A stretch of DNA of 64,000 nt from Scylla paramamosain (lineage: Eukaryota > Arthropoda > Malacostraca > Decapoda > Portunidae). Location: positions 11,482,470-11,546,469 of the forward strand of contig NC_087178.1 of assembly GCF_035594125.1 (NCBI RefSeq), given 5' to 3'. Shown here piece after piece: positions 30,522 to 44,697 of this stretch. Within the stretch, counting starts at the first letter, position 1, and every line of letters begins with the position of its first letter. A program made the translations under genes and the position numbers. Under the pieces are notes generated by a model, which saw only the letters and a program-made list of their open reading frames with translations, was not told the origin of the DNA and made no database searches.

Positions 30522-32352
30522 AGCATTTTGGTACGTAAGAAACTCCTAAACACTCCAAAGAAACGTTTTTGGCAATGTTGTGTTATGTTACTATATAGAG
30601 TGGTTTCCATGGCTTTTAATGTTTTGGTGCCTAACGCGCTCAGAAACACTCAAGCGACACGTTTCTGGTCATGTCATTTTGTTTCATCATTTACAGTGCT
30701 TTGCATGCATTTTGGCGTTTTGGTACCTCGTGAGTGAAAAAAAATAAAAACACTCAAAATAAACGATTTTAATGAGGTTGTTCTGTTTCTTGAGATAGTG
30801 TGCTATTCACGTGTTTTAGAATTTTGGTACCAAAAAATCCCCCCCAAAAAAGAAAAATCTTAATACGCGTGTCTCGTAATGTCTTCTCGTTTCCCCTTAT
30901 TAGGTGCTTTGTATATATTTTGGCGTTTTCGTACCTAACAAAGTAAAATACACTCAAAACAAACGTTTTCGGTAATTTTCTGTTTCTCAATATAGAGTGC
31001 GATTTACCCGTTTAAACCCTTTGGTATTTTGGCTTTGAAGCTCAGGAACATTTATAATACACATTTCTTTTAATATCGATTCGTTTCCGAAACAGCTAAT
31101 TTTTCATTCATTTTAGAATTTTTGTACATAACAAGCTCAAAATAATGAAAATATACGTTTTTGGTAATGCTGTTTTGTTTAAATAAACTGTGTTTTGCCT
31201 TCTTTTTTAAGTGTCTTTGAGCGTGTCAGTTATCAAAACGGTAAAAATCATGTGAAAAAAAAAAACATTACCAGAAACGTGTAATACGATCGTTTTTGAG
31301 CTTCTTAGGTATCAAAACGCAAAAAAAAAAAAAAAACGCGTAAAAAGCACTCTATATGGAGAAACAGAAACAAAATATTAAAAACATGTATTTTTTAGTG
31401 TTTATCGCACTGTTTGGTACTAAACGCTAAATTGCACTAAATGCACTTGATACGGAGAAAATAAACATTATCAGAAAAGTGCCTTTGAGTGTTTTTTCAG
31501 GGTGTTAGGCACCAAAATGTTAAAAAGCATGGAAAGCATCCTATTTGGGAATACAAAATAATATTACCAAAAACGTGTATTTCATTGTTTTTAAACTTCT
31601 TTCATACCAAAACGCTGAAACATATGCAAAACACCTTATATGGACAAACAAAATAACATTACCAAAACCATAAATTTGATTGTTTTCTAGCTTATTACAT
31701 CCAAAAACGCCAAAATGTATGCTAATTACTCTACATGGGGAAGCGAAACGATATTACCAGAAACGCGTATAATGCTTCATAGGTATCAAAACACTAAAAC
31801 GCCTGAAAAACACTGTATGGAAACACACAACAATATTACCGAAAACGTGTATTTTGAGTGTTTTCACCTCGTTAGGTACCAAAATACTAAAGTGAATCTA
31901 AAGCACGTGATTTCAAAATAAGGTATCCAATAACGTGTATTGGAAGATGGTTTGAGCTTGTTAGGTACCAAAACGCAAAAATGCATGCAAACCACTATAT
32001 AAGGGAAAGAAAGGACATTATGAGAAACGTGTATAAAAATTATTTTTGAGCTCTTTAGGTACCAAATAGCAAAATTGCGTGAATAGCGCTCTATATGGAG
32101 AAATAAAATAACATTACCAAAAACGTGTATTTTGAGTGATTTCACGTCAAAAGACATGAAAAGGCACTCAATATGCGGAAACAAAATAATGTTACCAGAA
32201 ACCTGTGTTTTAAGGGGATTTTGAGCGTCTTAACTACCAAAACTCCAAAAATCATGTGAAAAAAGAACTATACTTCAAGAAACGTGTATTTTGATTGTTT
32301 TTAAAACTTCTTAAGTACTAAAAACGCAAAAACAAGTGAATAGCATTATATA

Positions 32353-32357
<5 letters not shown>

Positions 32358-32395
<38 letters not shown>
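32358..32395. repeat. (AC)n microsatellite
   Basis: About 19 AC units, inside an A monomer after ATTATATATGAAA. It replaces the usual AGAAACAGAA segment. Confidence 0.96.
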
Positions 32396-32397
<2 letters not shown>

Positions 32398-35299
32398 CAG
32401 CATTAACAAAAACGCGTATTTTAAATGTTTTTGAGCTTCTTACGAATGAAAACGGTGGAAAGTACCCTTTATTGTGAAACAAAAATTTATTACCAAAAAC
32501 GTGTATAATTAGTGTTTATGTTCTTTATAGATACCAAAACTCTAAAACGCGTGAAAAACACTTTATATGGAGAAAAAAAAAAAAAGGAACATTATCAAAA
32601 AGTAGTGTTTTAAGCGTTTTCACCTTCTTCAGTAACAAAACGACAAAATGCATGAAAAAAAAAACGTGAATTAAAGTAAAAGAAAAAAGTTACCAAGTTT
32701 TTGAGCTTGTCAGACACAAATTGAGCCAAAATGCATGGAAATTACCCTATATTGGGTATCGAACATGAATTGCGTATGAACGAACAGAAATGCGTATTAT
32801 GAGTGCATTTGAGCTTTTTAATCACCAAAACGGTAAGACGCATGAATAACACTTTATATGGAGAAACAACAACATTACCAAAAACGTGTAATTTGAATGT
32901 TTTCCACATTGTTAACTACCTCGTTGCCAAAATGCATGCAGATCTTTCAATGGTAAATTAAAATTACATTTCAAGAATTATGTCTTTTAAGTGTCTTTTG
33001 GAATGTGTTAGGAACCATAACGCTAAAAAGCATGAAGGCACCCTATATGAAAAAAAAAAAAAAAAAAAACGTGTTTTTGCAGTGTTTCTTTGGTATTTAC
33101 CAAAATCCTAAACGGCATGTAAAACATCCTTTATAGAAAACTAATTTACCAAAAACGTGTGTTTTGAGTGTTTTTGAGCTTGTTACGTACAAAACCACCA
33201 AAATGTATAGAAAGTACACAATATGGGGAAATAAAAGAATATTACATGAGAGGTGTAATTTTATCTATTTTTTATTTTTTTTTCATTTATTCATTTTGTT
33301 TTACCTTCTTAGATACCATTATGGTAAAAGACAAGAATAGCACTCTGTACGGAGAAATAATACATCACTAAAAATGTATATTCTCAGTGTTTTTCATATT
33401 GTTAGGTACCAAAATGCCAAAATGCATGAAAATCATCCTCTATGGTGAAACGAAAAGATATTTCCAGAAATATGTCTCTTAAGTCTTTATGGGCATGTTA
33501 GGCATCAAAACGCTAAAAGGCATGGAAAGCTCCCCGTAAAAGAAAATAACATCCCCAAAAAAACGTGTCTTTTGAGATATTTTCAACTAGTTACGTACCA
33601 AACGGTAAAATGCACGCAAAATACCTTTTATGGAGAGACAGAATAACATTACCAAAAACAAATATTTTGAGTTTTTGAGCTAGTTGTGTGCAAAAACGCC
33701 AAAATACATGCAAAGTAAACTATATGGGAAAACGAAAGGATATTACGTGAAACGCGTAGTAGGAGTGTCTTTGAGCTTCTTAGGTACCAAAAACGTGAAA
33801 ATACGTTAATAACACTCTATATGGAGAAACAGAGCAATATTTCCAAATACGCACATTTTGTGAATTTTTTTTTTTCTTTTTACATTTTTAGGTACCAAAA
33901 CGCCAAAATGCACGCAGTCCCTTAAATAGGAAAATAAAACGACATTACAAGAAATGTATCTTTTAAGAGAATTTGTGCATGTTAGACAATAGATCGATAA
34001 AAAGTATTTAAAGCAATATAATACAGGAAAATAAATAAAAAGATACCAAAAAAGTGTCGAGTTTTTTTAGTTATGCACCAAATCGGTAAAACGCATGCAA
34101 AACAACGTTTATGGAGAAACAGAGTAACATTAGAAAAGTTTTTGAGCTTGTTACGTACAAAAATGCCAAAATGCATAAAAAAAAATATCCTATATGGGGA
34201 AACGAAAAGACATTACGATAAATGTGTATTATGAGTGTTTTTGAGTTTCTTAAGTACCAAAACGCTAAAACGCATGAACAGCTCTTTATATGGAGAAACA
34301 GAGTAACATCACCAAAAATATGTATTTTGAGTGTATTTCACATCATTAAGTACGAAAAAGCCAATATCCACGAAAAGCACCGTATATATGGAAAGGAAAG
34401 GACATTTCAATAAATGCTTCTGTTGAATGTTTATGAACATGTTAGGCACAAAAACGCTAACCACCAAAAATCATTTGAAATAACGTAAATGGAAAAACGT
34501 CTCTTTTCTGTGTTTTTAAGCAACTTACGTACCAAAACGCTAAAACGCAGGCAAAACACCCTTTATAGAGAGTTTTGAGCTTTTTACGAAGAAAAATACT
34601 ATAATGCATGGAAGGTACTCGAAAACGAAAAGACACTAAGAGATATGATTGTTTTTGAGTTTTACATATCAAAACGCTAGAACACATAAACAGGAATTAA
34701 TATGAAAAAGGGAACGAAATTTTCAGCAACGTGTTTTTAAGTGTTTGTGAGCGAGGTAGCCACAAAAAAAGCCAAAAAGCACGGAAAGCACCCTTATACA
34801 TGAAAACAAAACATTACCAAAAACGTCTCGTTTCAGTGTTTTTGAGGTACTTACGTACCAAAACGCTTACAAGCATGCAAAACTTCTTTTTATGGAGGAA
34901 CGGAATAACACTATCAAGAACAAGTATTGTGATTGTTTTAAATATTGTTAAGTATTAAAACGACAAAATGCATGCAAAGTACCTTTATTGGGGATACGTG
35001 TATTATTAGAGTTCTTGAGCTTATTAGCTACCAAAACACTGAAACGTATGATTAACACTATGTAGAGAAACGAATCAACATTACCAAAAACGTGTATTTT
35101 GAGTGTATTCCACATTGTTATGTACCAAATCGCAAAAACGCAAGCAAAGCACCCTACATATGACAAGGAAACGAGATTTTCAAGAACACGTTTTCTAAGT
35201 GTTTATGAGCGTACTAAAACTCTAATGAGCATGAAAAGAACCCTATCAAAAACGTCTCTTTTCAGCGTTTTTTTTTTACTGAAAACAGAACAACTTTAC

Positions 35300-35408
<109 letters not shown>

Positions 35409-37204
35409 AATGTTTTTGAGCTTGTTAGCTACAAAAACGGCAAAATGCATTCCAAGTACACTATATGGTGAGACAAAACGTAATTAACAAAGGCCTGTAT
35501 TATAAGTAGGTTACGAAACGCTAAAACGAGTGAACAGCTTTCTATATGAAGAAAGTGAACAACTTTCCAAAAAAAATGTATTTTGCGTGTTTTTCACATT
35601 GTTAGGTACGCCAAAATGTATGAAAACACTTCTTATAGAGAAACTAATCGACATTATTTTCAGTGTTTCTCAGCGGTTTATGCACAAAATGCTAAGATGA
35701 ATGGAAAGCAATCTATATTGGAACACAAAACAAAATTACCAAAAACTTGTCTTTTGAGTATTTTTGATCTTACGTACTATAACGCAAAACCGCACGCAAA
35801 ATACAATGGAGAAACAGAAACAGAATAAAACAGAATTAAACGTGCATATTCAGTGTTTTTGAGCTTCTTACGTACAAAAACGCCAAAATGCAGGCAAAGT
35901 CACCTATTTGAGAAACCAAACGATATTACAAGGAACGTGTATTAGAAGTGTTTTTGTACTACGTAGATACCAAAGCGGTAAAATGTGTGAATAGCACTTT
36001 ATATGGAGAAACAGAAAAAAAATAACAAAAACGTCTTTTTTGAGTGTTTTTACATTGTTATTTACCAAAATGCAAAAATCCATGGAAAGCATCCTATATG
36101 GCGAAACGAAAGGACATTACGAGAAACATGTTTTGTGAGTGTTTTTGAGCTTCTTAATTACCAAAACTCTAAAATGCGTCAATAGCACTCTATATGGAGG
36201 AAAAAAACATGAATAAAAACGTTTGTTTTGAATGTTTTTTTTTTTCACATTGTTAGGTACCCAAGTGCCAAAATGCATGCAAAGCACTCTATACGAAAAA
36301 AAGGAACTACATTATCAGAAACATGTCTTTTAATTGTAGAGAGAAACAAAGCAACGTTACGAAAAACTTGTATTTTGACTGTTTTTGATATTAATAGGTA
36401 CTAAAACGCTTAAATGCTTTCAAAGCACTCTTTATATGAAAATAAAATGACATTAAAACGTGTCTTTTGTGTTTTTTATTGTTTTTGGTACCATAACGCT
36501 AAAAAGCATAGAAAGCATTGACAAAACATTAACAGAAACATGTCTTTTGTGTGCTTCTAAGCAAAACACCCTTTCTATAAAAACGGAATAACATTACCAA
36601 AATCTTGTATTTTCAGTGTTTTTTAATCTCACGTAGAAAAACGCCAAAATGCATGGAAAGAACCCGATATAGAAAACAAATTTTTATTATAAGGAAACAT
36701 GTATTATAAGTGTTTTAGCTTCCCAGGTACAAACGCTAAAACACATATATAACACTTAAAAGGGAGAAACAGAACAACATTACCAAAAATTACTTTTTTT
36801 TATTTTTATTTATTTTTTTATTTTTTATTTTTTTTTTTTCATTTTTATTGTTAGGTACCAAAACGCCAAATGCATGCAAATTACCTGATATGGGGAAATG
36901 AATGGACATTACGAGAAACATGTATTATGAGTGTTTTTGAGCTTCTTAGGTACCAAACTCTAAAATGCGTGAATAGCTTTTTATATGGAAAAGCGGAATA
37001 AGATTACCAAAAACGTGTGTATTGATTGTTTGTCACATTGTTAGGTACCAAAACAACAAAATAAATGCGATGTGCTTCATATGGAAAAGGAAACGACATT
37101 ACTAGAAATACGCCTTTTCACGTTTTTTTTTTTTTTCCAGTGTTTTAGGCACCAAACGCAAAAACGCATTGAAATCACTTTTTTGGGGGGGACAAAAAAC
37201 ATTA

Positions 37205-37885
37205 CTGCGTTTTCACGGTTTGGTACCTAAGAAGCTCAAAATCTCGCATAATACACGTTCCTCGTAATGTTCTTTTGTTTCCCCATATAGGATATTTTAC
37301 ATGTATTTTTTTGCGTTTTTATACATAACAAACTGAAATACACACAATTTTTTTTTTTTTGTAATGTTATTCTATTTTTGCTTAAAGGGTATTTTGCAAG
37401 CGTTTTATAGGTTTCGTACGTAAGAGGCTAAAAAACATTCAAAAGAAATGTTTTTTCTTAATGTTTTTTTTTTGTATTCCCACATAGGTCGGTTTCCATG
37501 CTTTTTAGCGTTTTGGTGCATAGCATGCTCATAAACACTGATAATACATGTTCCTGGAGATCTCGTTTCCTTTCTACATATAGTGTGCTTTGGAAGCATT
37601 TTGGAGTTTGGTACCTGACATTGTGAAATACACTCAAATTACATTTTTTTTTTTAATCGGTTTCTCGATATAAAGTATTATTCATTTTTCGTTTTCGTAC
37701 CTAAAAATGTCAAAAATATTCATAATACACATTTCTCGTCATGACTTTTCGTTTTCCTGTAATATGAATGCATTTTGGCCTTTTTCCTACGTAACAAACT
37801 CAAAAAACTCAAAATACTTGCTTTTGGCACAGTTATTCTGTTTCTGCATAAAGTGTGATTTGCAAGTGTTTCTTAGTTTCTTAGT
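37205..37885 (-). repeat. Short inverted satellite block (~0.7 kb)
   Basis: Seven to eight reverse-complement monomers in the order A'-E'-D'-C'-B'-A'-E'-D', between + blocks. The right edge abuts the start of macro-repeat copy 3. Contains T tracts and the variants GATCTCGTTTCC and GTTCCTGGA, which resemble B' monomers near 10,825. Confidence 0.87.
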
Positions 37886-37889
37886 TTTT

Positions 37890-40800
37890 TTAGCATGCCA
37901 GATACAAATTCCGCCAAAATGCATGTAAAGTAGCGTTTATAGGTTAACGAACAATACTAGAAATACATATTATGAGTGCATTAGAGCTTTTTAGGTACTA
38001 AAACACTAAGACTCATGAATAATACTCTATATGGAGAAACAACATTACCAAATCGTGTCTTTTGAGTGTTTTTCACTTTGTTAGCTACCTCAATGCTAAA
38101 ATGCATACAAATCTCTCTGTGGTATATTAAAATCAGAATTCAAGAATCATGTTATTTGTCTTTTGGAGTGTATTAGGAACCATAACGCTAAAGAGCATGG
38201 AAAGCACTATATATGAAAAAAAAAAAAACGTGTTTTTACAATGTTTCTTAGGAACTTATGTAAGAAAACGCTAAAAGACATGTAAAACATCCTTTATAGA
38301 AAAACACAATAATTTATCAAAAACGTGTGTTTTTGTGTTTTTGAGCTTGTCACGTACAAAACGACCAAAATGTATGGAAAATACACTATATGGAGAAATG
38401 AAAGAACATTACGAGAGAAGTGTATTTTGAATTTTTTTTTTTTTATCTTCTTAGAAACCAATACCCTAAAAGCCATGAATAGCACTCTATATAGAGAAAT
38501 AGTAGCTAACAATGTTTTTAACATTATTAGGTAACAAAATGCCAAAATGCATGGAAAGCACCCTCTATGGTGAAACGATAAGTTATTTCCAGAAATGTCT
38601 CTTAAGTGTTTATGGGCATGTTAGGCATCAAAACGCTAAAAAGCATGGAAAACTCCCCATAAAAGGAAAACAACATTCCCAAAAACGTGTCTTTTGAGAG
38701 ATTTTGAGCTAGTTACGTAACAAACGCTAAAACGCGCGCAAAACACATTTTATGGAGAAACAGAGTAACATTACCAAAAAACAAGTATTTTGAATGTTTT
38801 TGAGCTTGTTGCGTGCAAAAACGCTAAATTGCATGCAAAATAACCTATATGAGAAAACGAAAGAATATTACGTGAAACTTGTTTTTGAGCTCCTTAGGTA
38901 GCAAAACGGGAAAACTTGTTAACATCACTCTATATGGAGAAACAGAACAACTTTACTAAATACGTGTATTTTGAGTTTTTTTTTTTACATTGTGACGTAA
39001 CAAAACGCCAAAATGCACGCAGTCCCCTAAATAGGTAAAAAAAAAACATTACAAGAATCTTTCAAATGTATTTGTCCAAAAGAAGGCTAAAAAAAAAAAA
39101 CACTGGATAGCAATACAATATAGGAAAACAAAACAACAATACCAAAAAAGTGTCGATTTTTTTTTTTTTTTAATCGCTGAATCACATTCAAAACACACTT
39201 TATAGAAAAACAGTAACATTACTAAAAAAAACATATTTTGAGTGTTTTTTTAGACTGTTACGTACAAAAACGCCAAAAAAACATGAAAATAACCTATATA
39301 TGGAAACGAAAAGACAGTACGATAAATGTGTATTATGAGTGTTTTTGAGTTTCCTAATTACCAAAGCACAAAACCGCATGAACAGCTCTTTATATGGAGA
39401 AACAGAACATCACCAAAAATACATATTTTGAGTGTATTTTTGTGTATACGAAAAAGCTAAAATGCACGAAAAGCACCGTATATATGGAAAGAAAAATACA
39501 TTTCAATAAACGTGTTTGTTTTATGAACGTGTTAGGCACCAAAACGCTAAAAAGCATTTGAAATAACTTGTTCGGGAAAACCGTACAAGATTACCAAAAA
39601 TGTCTCTTTTCAATGTTTTTAAGCAATTTGCGTACCAAAACGCTAAAACGCAGACAAAACACGCTTTATAGAGAAACAGTATAACTACCAAAACTTTCAG
39701 CTTGTTACAGGAGAAAAATACTATATTACTTGGAAAGTACTCGGAAAAAAAAAGACACTTAGGAAATCGTGTTTTTGAGATTCTAAAACGCTAAAACATA
39801 TTAACAGGAAGATATATGGAGGAACATTACAACATTACGAAAAAAAAAAAAAAAAGTAATTTGAGTGTTTTTGAAATTGTTACGTACAAAAACACCAGGA
39901 TGCATCCAAAGAACCCCACATGAAAAGACAGTACTAGAAACGTGTATTAGGAATGCTTTTTTTTTATCTTCTTAGGAACACAAAAGTAAAACGCATTAAT
40001 AGCACTTTATATAGAGAAAAGGAACAACATATTAAAAACGTGTCTTTTGAACGTATTTCACATTGTAAGGTGCCATAACGCAAAATTGGATATAAAGCAT
40101 AAGGAGAGAAAAAAAATAAATAAACGATATATCCATGAACGTATCTTTTCAGATGAAATAAGCGGGTTAGACACCAAACCCTAAAAAGTAAGGAAAGCAA
40201 GAAAGCACGATATGACGAAAATGAAACATCATTACGAAAAACGTGTCGTGTCTTTTGAGTGCTTTTTAGCTACTTCGGTACCAAATCTTAAAACGCTTGC
40301 AAAACACCTTTTTATAGATACACAATAACATTAACAAAACAACTATTTTGAATGTGTTTGAGCTTGTTACGTACGAAAACGCCAAAATGCATGAAAAGTA
40401 CCCTATAATGAGAAACGAAAGGATATTACGAGGACATTACGAGAAGTATATTATGAGTGTTTTTGAGCTTCTTAGGTGCCAAAATTCAAAAGCGCATGAA
40501 TAGCACTCTGTATGGAGAAACAGAAGAACATTGCCAAATCGTGTATTTTGAGTGTATCTCACATTGTTTGGTACCAAAACATCAAAATGCACGAAAAACA
40601 CTATATGTGGAATATTTCGAGAAACGTATATTGTGGGTGTGTATGAGCATGTTATGCATTAAAACAAAAAAATAATAAATAAATGAAAGCACCACATATG
40701 GGAAAACAGAACATTACAAAATACGTATTTTTTTTTCAGTATATCTAAGCTACATACATACCAAAACGCCAAAACTCATGGAAAACACCTTTTTTGGGGA

Positions 40801-43647
40801 AACAATAAAATTTACAAAAATAAATATTTTGAGTGTCTTTGACCGTCTTACACAGAAAAACGACAAAATGCATGCAAACTACGAAAACACGAATATATGG
40901 GGAAACGAAAAGACATTCCGAGAAAAGTGTATTATGAGAGTTTTTGAGATTTTTAGGTACCAAAACGCTAAAACACATCAATAGAAACCTATATGGAGAA
41001 AGGAACGAGATTTTCAAAAACGTGTTTTTTTTTCTTAGTGTTCATGAGCGTGCTAGCCACGAAAAATCTAAAAAGCATGGAAAGCACCCTATACTTGAAA
41101 ACAAAATTACATTACCAAAAAAACGTCTCGTTTCAGTGTTTTTGAGCTACTCACGTACCATAACGCTAAAACGCATGCAAATCATCTTTTATGGAGGAGC
41201 AGAATAATAGTATCAAGAAGAAGTATTGTGAGTGTTTTAAAGATTGTTAAGTAGTAAAATGCCAAAAACGTATAGTAGAGTTTTTGAGTTTATTAGGTAC
41301 CAAAAAACTAAAACGCATGAATAACATTCTATATAGAGAAACAAATCGACATTACCAAAAACGTGCATTTTGACTGTGTTCCACATTCTCAGGTACCATA
41401 TCGCAAAAATGCAAGTAAAGCAGCCTATGTATGGAAAGGAAACGAGATATCCAGGAACACGTCTTCGGAGTGTTTATGAGCGTACTAGGCACAAAAACGC
41501 TAATGAGTATGGAAAGAACCCTGTGGGAAAACAAAACACTTCCTAAAACTTCTCTTTCCAGAATAACATTACCAAAAATATATATTTTAAATGTTTTTGA
41601 GCTTATTAGGTATAAAAGTACACTATATGGTGAACCAAAACGTAATTTACAGGCGGGTGTATTATGAGTAGATAACGAAACGCTAAAACGAATGAACAAC
41701 ATTCTATATGAAGAAACTGAACAACATTCCAAAAAATGTGTTTTGTGCGTTTTTCTCATTATTAGGTACTAAAACACCAAAATGTATGCAAAATACTTTT
41801 TTATAGAAAAACGAATCGACATTACTCAAACTTCCCTTTTCAGTGTTTCTCAGCGGTTTATGCACAAAACGCTAAAAATGAATGGAAAGCAATCTATATT
41901 GGAATACAAAACAAAATTACCAAAAACTTGTCTTTTGAGTTATTTTGATCTTCCTACGTACCATAATGCTAGAACGTACGCAAAATATCCTTTATGGAGA
42001 AACGAACATAATAAAATAGAATAACACGTGCATATTCAGTTTTTTTTTTTTTTTTTTGAGCTTCTTACTTATAAAAACGCCAAAATGCAAAGTCACCTAT
42101 ATTGGAGACCAAACGATATTACAAGAAACGTGTATTACAAGTGTTTCTGAACTACGGTAAAACGTGAGAATAGCTTTTTATATGGAGAAACAGAAAAACA
42201 CTGTCAAAAACGTCTTCTTTACATTGTTATTTACCAAAACGCCAAAATGCATGCAAAGCACCCTATACGAAGAAACGAAAAGACATTACGAGAAACGTGT
42301 TTCATGAGTGTTTTTGAGCTTCTTAAGTACTAAAACTCTAAACTGCGTCAATAGCACTCTATATGGAGGAACAAAACATTACAAAAAAGATTTGTTTTTT
42401 AATGTTTTTTCACACTGATAGGTACCAAAGCGCCAAAATGCATGCAAAGCACTCTATATGGGAAAAAGAAACTAGATTATCAGAAACATGTATTTTAATT
42501 GTAGAGAGAAACAAAACAATGTTACGAAAAACTTGTATTTTGACTGTTTTTCATATTAAGAGGTACCAAAACGTCAAAATGCATTCAAAGCACTCTTTAT
42601 AATTGAACGAAATGGCATTACCAGAAAAGTGTTTTTTGAGTTTTTGCATGCATTTTTAGCATTTTTTTTTTTTTTTAGCTAAAAAACATAGAAAGAATGA
42701 ACAAAACATTAACAGAAACGTGACTTTTGTATGTTTTTAATCTTCTATACTAAAACGCATGCAAAACACTCTTTACGGACAAACGGAATAACATTACCCA
42801 AATCATGGATTTTCAGTGTTTTTGAATTTCTAACGTAGAAAAACGCCAAAATGCATGCAAAGATTCCGATATAGGAAACTAACCGATATTATAAGAAACA
42901 TGTATTAGAAGTGTTTCTTAGTTTTTCAGGTACAAACTCTAGAACTCGTGTAGAGCACTTAAAAGGGAGAAACAGAACATTACCAAAAACGACTTTAATT
43001 TCTTTTTTATTTTTTACATTGTTAGGAACCAAAACGCCAAAATGCATGCAAATTACCTGATATGGGAAAACAACATTATGAGAAACATTGTGACATTATG
43101 AAAAACGTGTATTATGGGATTTTTAGGTACCAAAACTCTAAAAACGCGTTAATAGCTTTTATATTGAAAAACAGAATAACATTTTCAAAAACGTGTGTAT
43201 TGATTGTTAGGTAACAAAACAACAAAATACATGCAAAGCGCTCCTTATGGGGAAAGGAAACGACATTACTCGATACATGCCTCCTCAGTGCTTTTTTTTT
43301 CAGCGTTTTAGGCACCAAAACGCGTTTAAAAACGCATTGATATCACCATTTCGGGAATACAGAACAACATTACCAAAAAACGTGTCTTTTGAGTGCTTTT
43401 GAGCTTCTTACGTACCAAAACAATAAAACGTATCCAAGCATGTTTTATGAAAAAAAAAAATAAATAAATAAATAAATAAAAAAATAACTTTAGTAAAAAT
43501 TTGTGTTTTAGATATTTTTGAGCTTGTTAGGTGCAGAAAGGGAAAAAAAATGTATGTAAAGTTCCTATGGAGAAATAAGATTATTTTACCAGAAAAGTGT
43601 TTTTTTTTTTATTCAAAACGATAAAACCTATGAAACGCGCTCTATAT
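37890..43647 (+). repeat. Satellite block, + orientation, macro-repeat copy 3 (5' part)
   Basis: Aligns to 15,708-21,355 by private variants and is broken at 43,648 by the truncated LINE. Order A-B-C-D-E is kept for most of it. Contains an (AAAT)n tract at 43,450-43,488, also found as a variant tract at 21,152-21,193 in copy 1. No gene seen. Confidence 0.88.
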
Positions 43648-44172
43648 GGGGGGGGGGGGGGGTTCCACTCATACTGCTCTTCTAGACAGGGTGGAATCAA
43701 AAGCTTTTCGTCTCATCAACTCCTCTCCTCTAACTGACTGTCTTCAGCCCCTCTCTCACCGCCGCAATGTTGCATATCTAGCTGTCTTCTACCGCTATTT
43801 TCATGCCAACTGCTCTTCTGATCTTGCTATCTGCATGCCTCCCCTCCTTCCGCGGCCTCGCTGCACAAGACTTTCTTCTTTCTCTCACCCCTATTCTGTC
43901 CACCTCTCTAACGCAAGAGTTAACCAGTATTCTCAATCATTCATCCCTTTCTCTGGTAAACTCTGGAACTCCCTGCCTGCTTCTGTATTTCCACCTTCCT
44001 ATGACTTGAATTCCTTCAAGAGGGAGGTTTCAAGACACTTATCCACCAATTTTTGACCACTGCTTTGACCCTTTTATGGGACTGGCATTTCAGTGGGCAT
44101 TTTTTTTTATTAGATTTTTGTTGCCCTTGGCCAGTGTCCTTCCTACATAAAAAAATATAAAAAAAAAAAAGA
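43648..44172 (+). mobile_element. 5'-truncated LINE, copy 2
   Basis: The last about 510 bp of the LINE at 168-3,489, with few substitutions against it. It begins in a run of 15 G (43,648-43,662) where the full-length copy has 7 G (2,980-2,986), and ends with an AT-interrupted A tail. The upstream satellite ends CTCTATATGG and the downstream resumes GAAAACTAAATT. Macro-repeat copy 1 at about 21,345-21,370 has CTCTATATGG and AGAAACAAAACTAAA directly joined, so it serves as a paralogous empty site. No clear target-site duplication. Confidence 0.95.
43663..44056 (+). pseudogene. LINE RT C-terminal fragment (~131 residues)
   Basis: An open frame from the truncation point to the natural stop at 44,054-44,056. 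It encodes the post-RT tail: [50 protein letters not shown], then [20 protein letters not shown] and HLSTNF at the end. It has no endonuclease or RT catalytic part and no start codon of its own, so it cannot be functional. Its value is as a reference: at GGTAAACTC (about 43,955) it has three A where copy 1 has four, which identifies the frameshift in copy 1. Confidence 0.9.
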
Positions 44173-44240
44173 AAACTAAATTATCAAGACTTTTTTTTCA
44201 CATTGCTAGGTACCAAAACGCTAAAATGTATCTTTTTGTA

Positions 44241-44271
44241 TTAGTTTCACCATTTTATATGGTGAAACTAA
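44241..44271. repeat. Hairpin: 13-bp perfect stem, 5-base loop
   Basis: TTAGTTTCACCAT (44,241-44,253), 5 bases, then ATGGTGAAACTAA (44,259-44,271). Macro-repeat copy 1 has the right arm (TATGGTGAAACTAAACGAA near 21,460) but ordinary GCATGTAAAACAC in place of the left arm, so the left arm was newly made as the complement of the right. Confidence 0.92.
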
Positions 44272-44697
44272 ACGAATATACCAAAAACCTGCCTTTTCCT
44301 TGTTTTTTTTCAGCGTTTAAGGAACCAAACCTTTAAATGCATAGAATGATCTTTTTATTGGAATACAAAACAATATTATTCAAAACGTTTTTTGAGTGTT
44401 TTTGGGAGTTTTCATGAGCGAAAACGCTAAAACACATGCAAAACACTCTTTATGGAGAAACAATAACTTTACCACAAACGTGTATTATTAGTGTTTTTTT
44501 TAGTTTGTTACGCACAAAAACGGCAAAATGCATGCAAAGTACGGAATATGGGAAAATAAATTATATTACAAAAAAAAACGTCTCTTAGGTATCGAAATGC
44601 TAAAACGAGTAATCAGCACTTTATATGGATAAAAAGAACATTACCAAAAACGTATGTTCTGATTTTTTTTTTCTACATTGTTAAGTACCAAAACTTA

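Larger units (their letters stand above)
23722..31195 (-). repeat. Satellite block, - orientation, 5-monomer HOR
   Basis: Reverse-complement monomers throughout. It includes a recent direct duplication (24,791-25,052 and 26,872-27,119), a (CT)10 tract at 25,449-25,468, an (ATTT)n tract at 26,502-26,547, a 28-T tract at 30,487-30,514, and an about 43-bp tandem duplication at 25,553-25,637. No gene seen. Confidence 0.9.
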
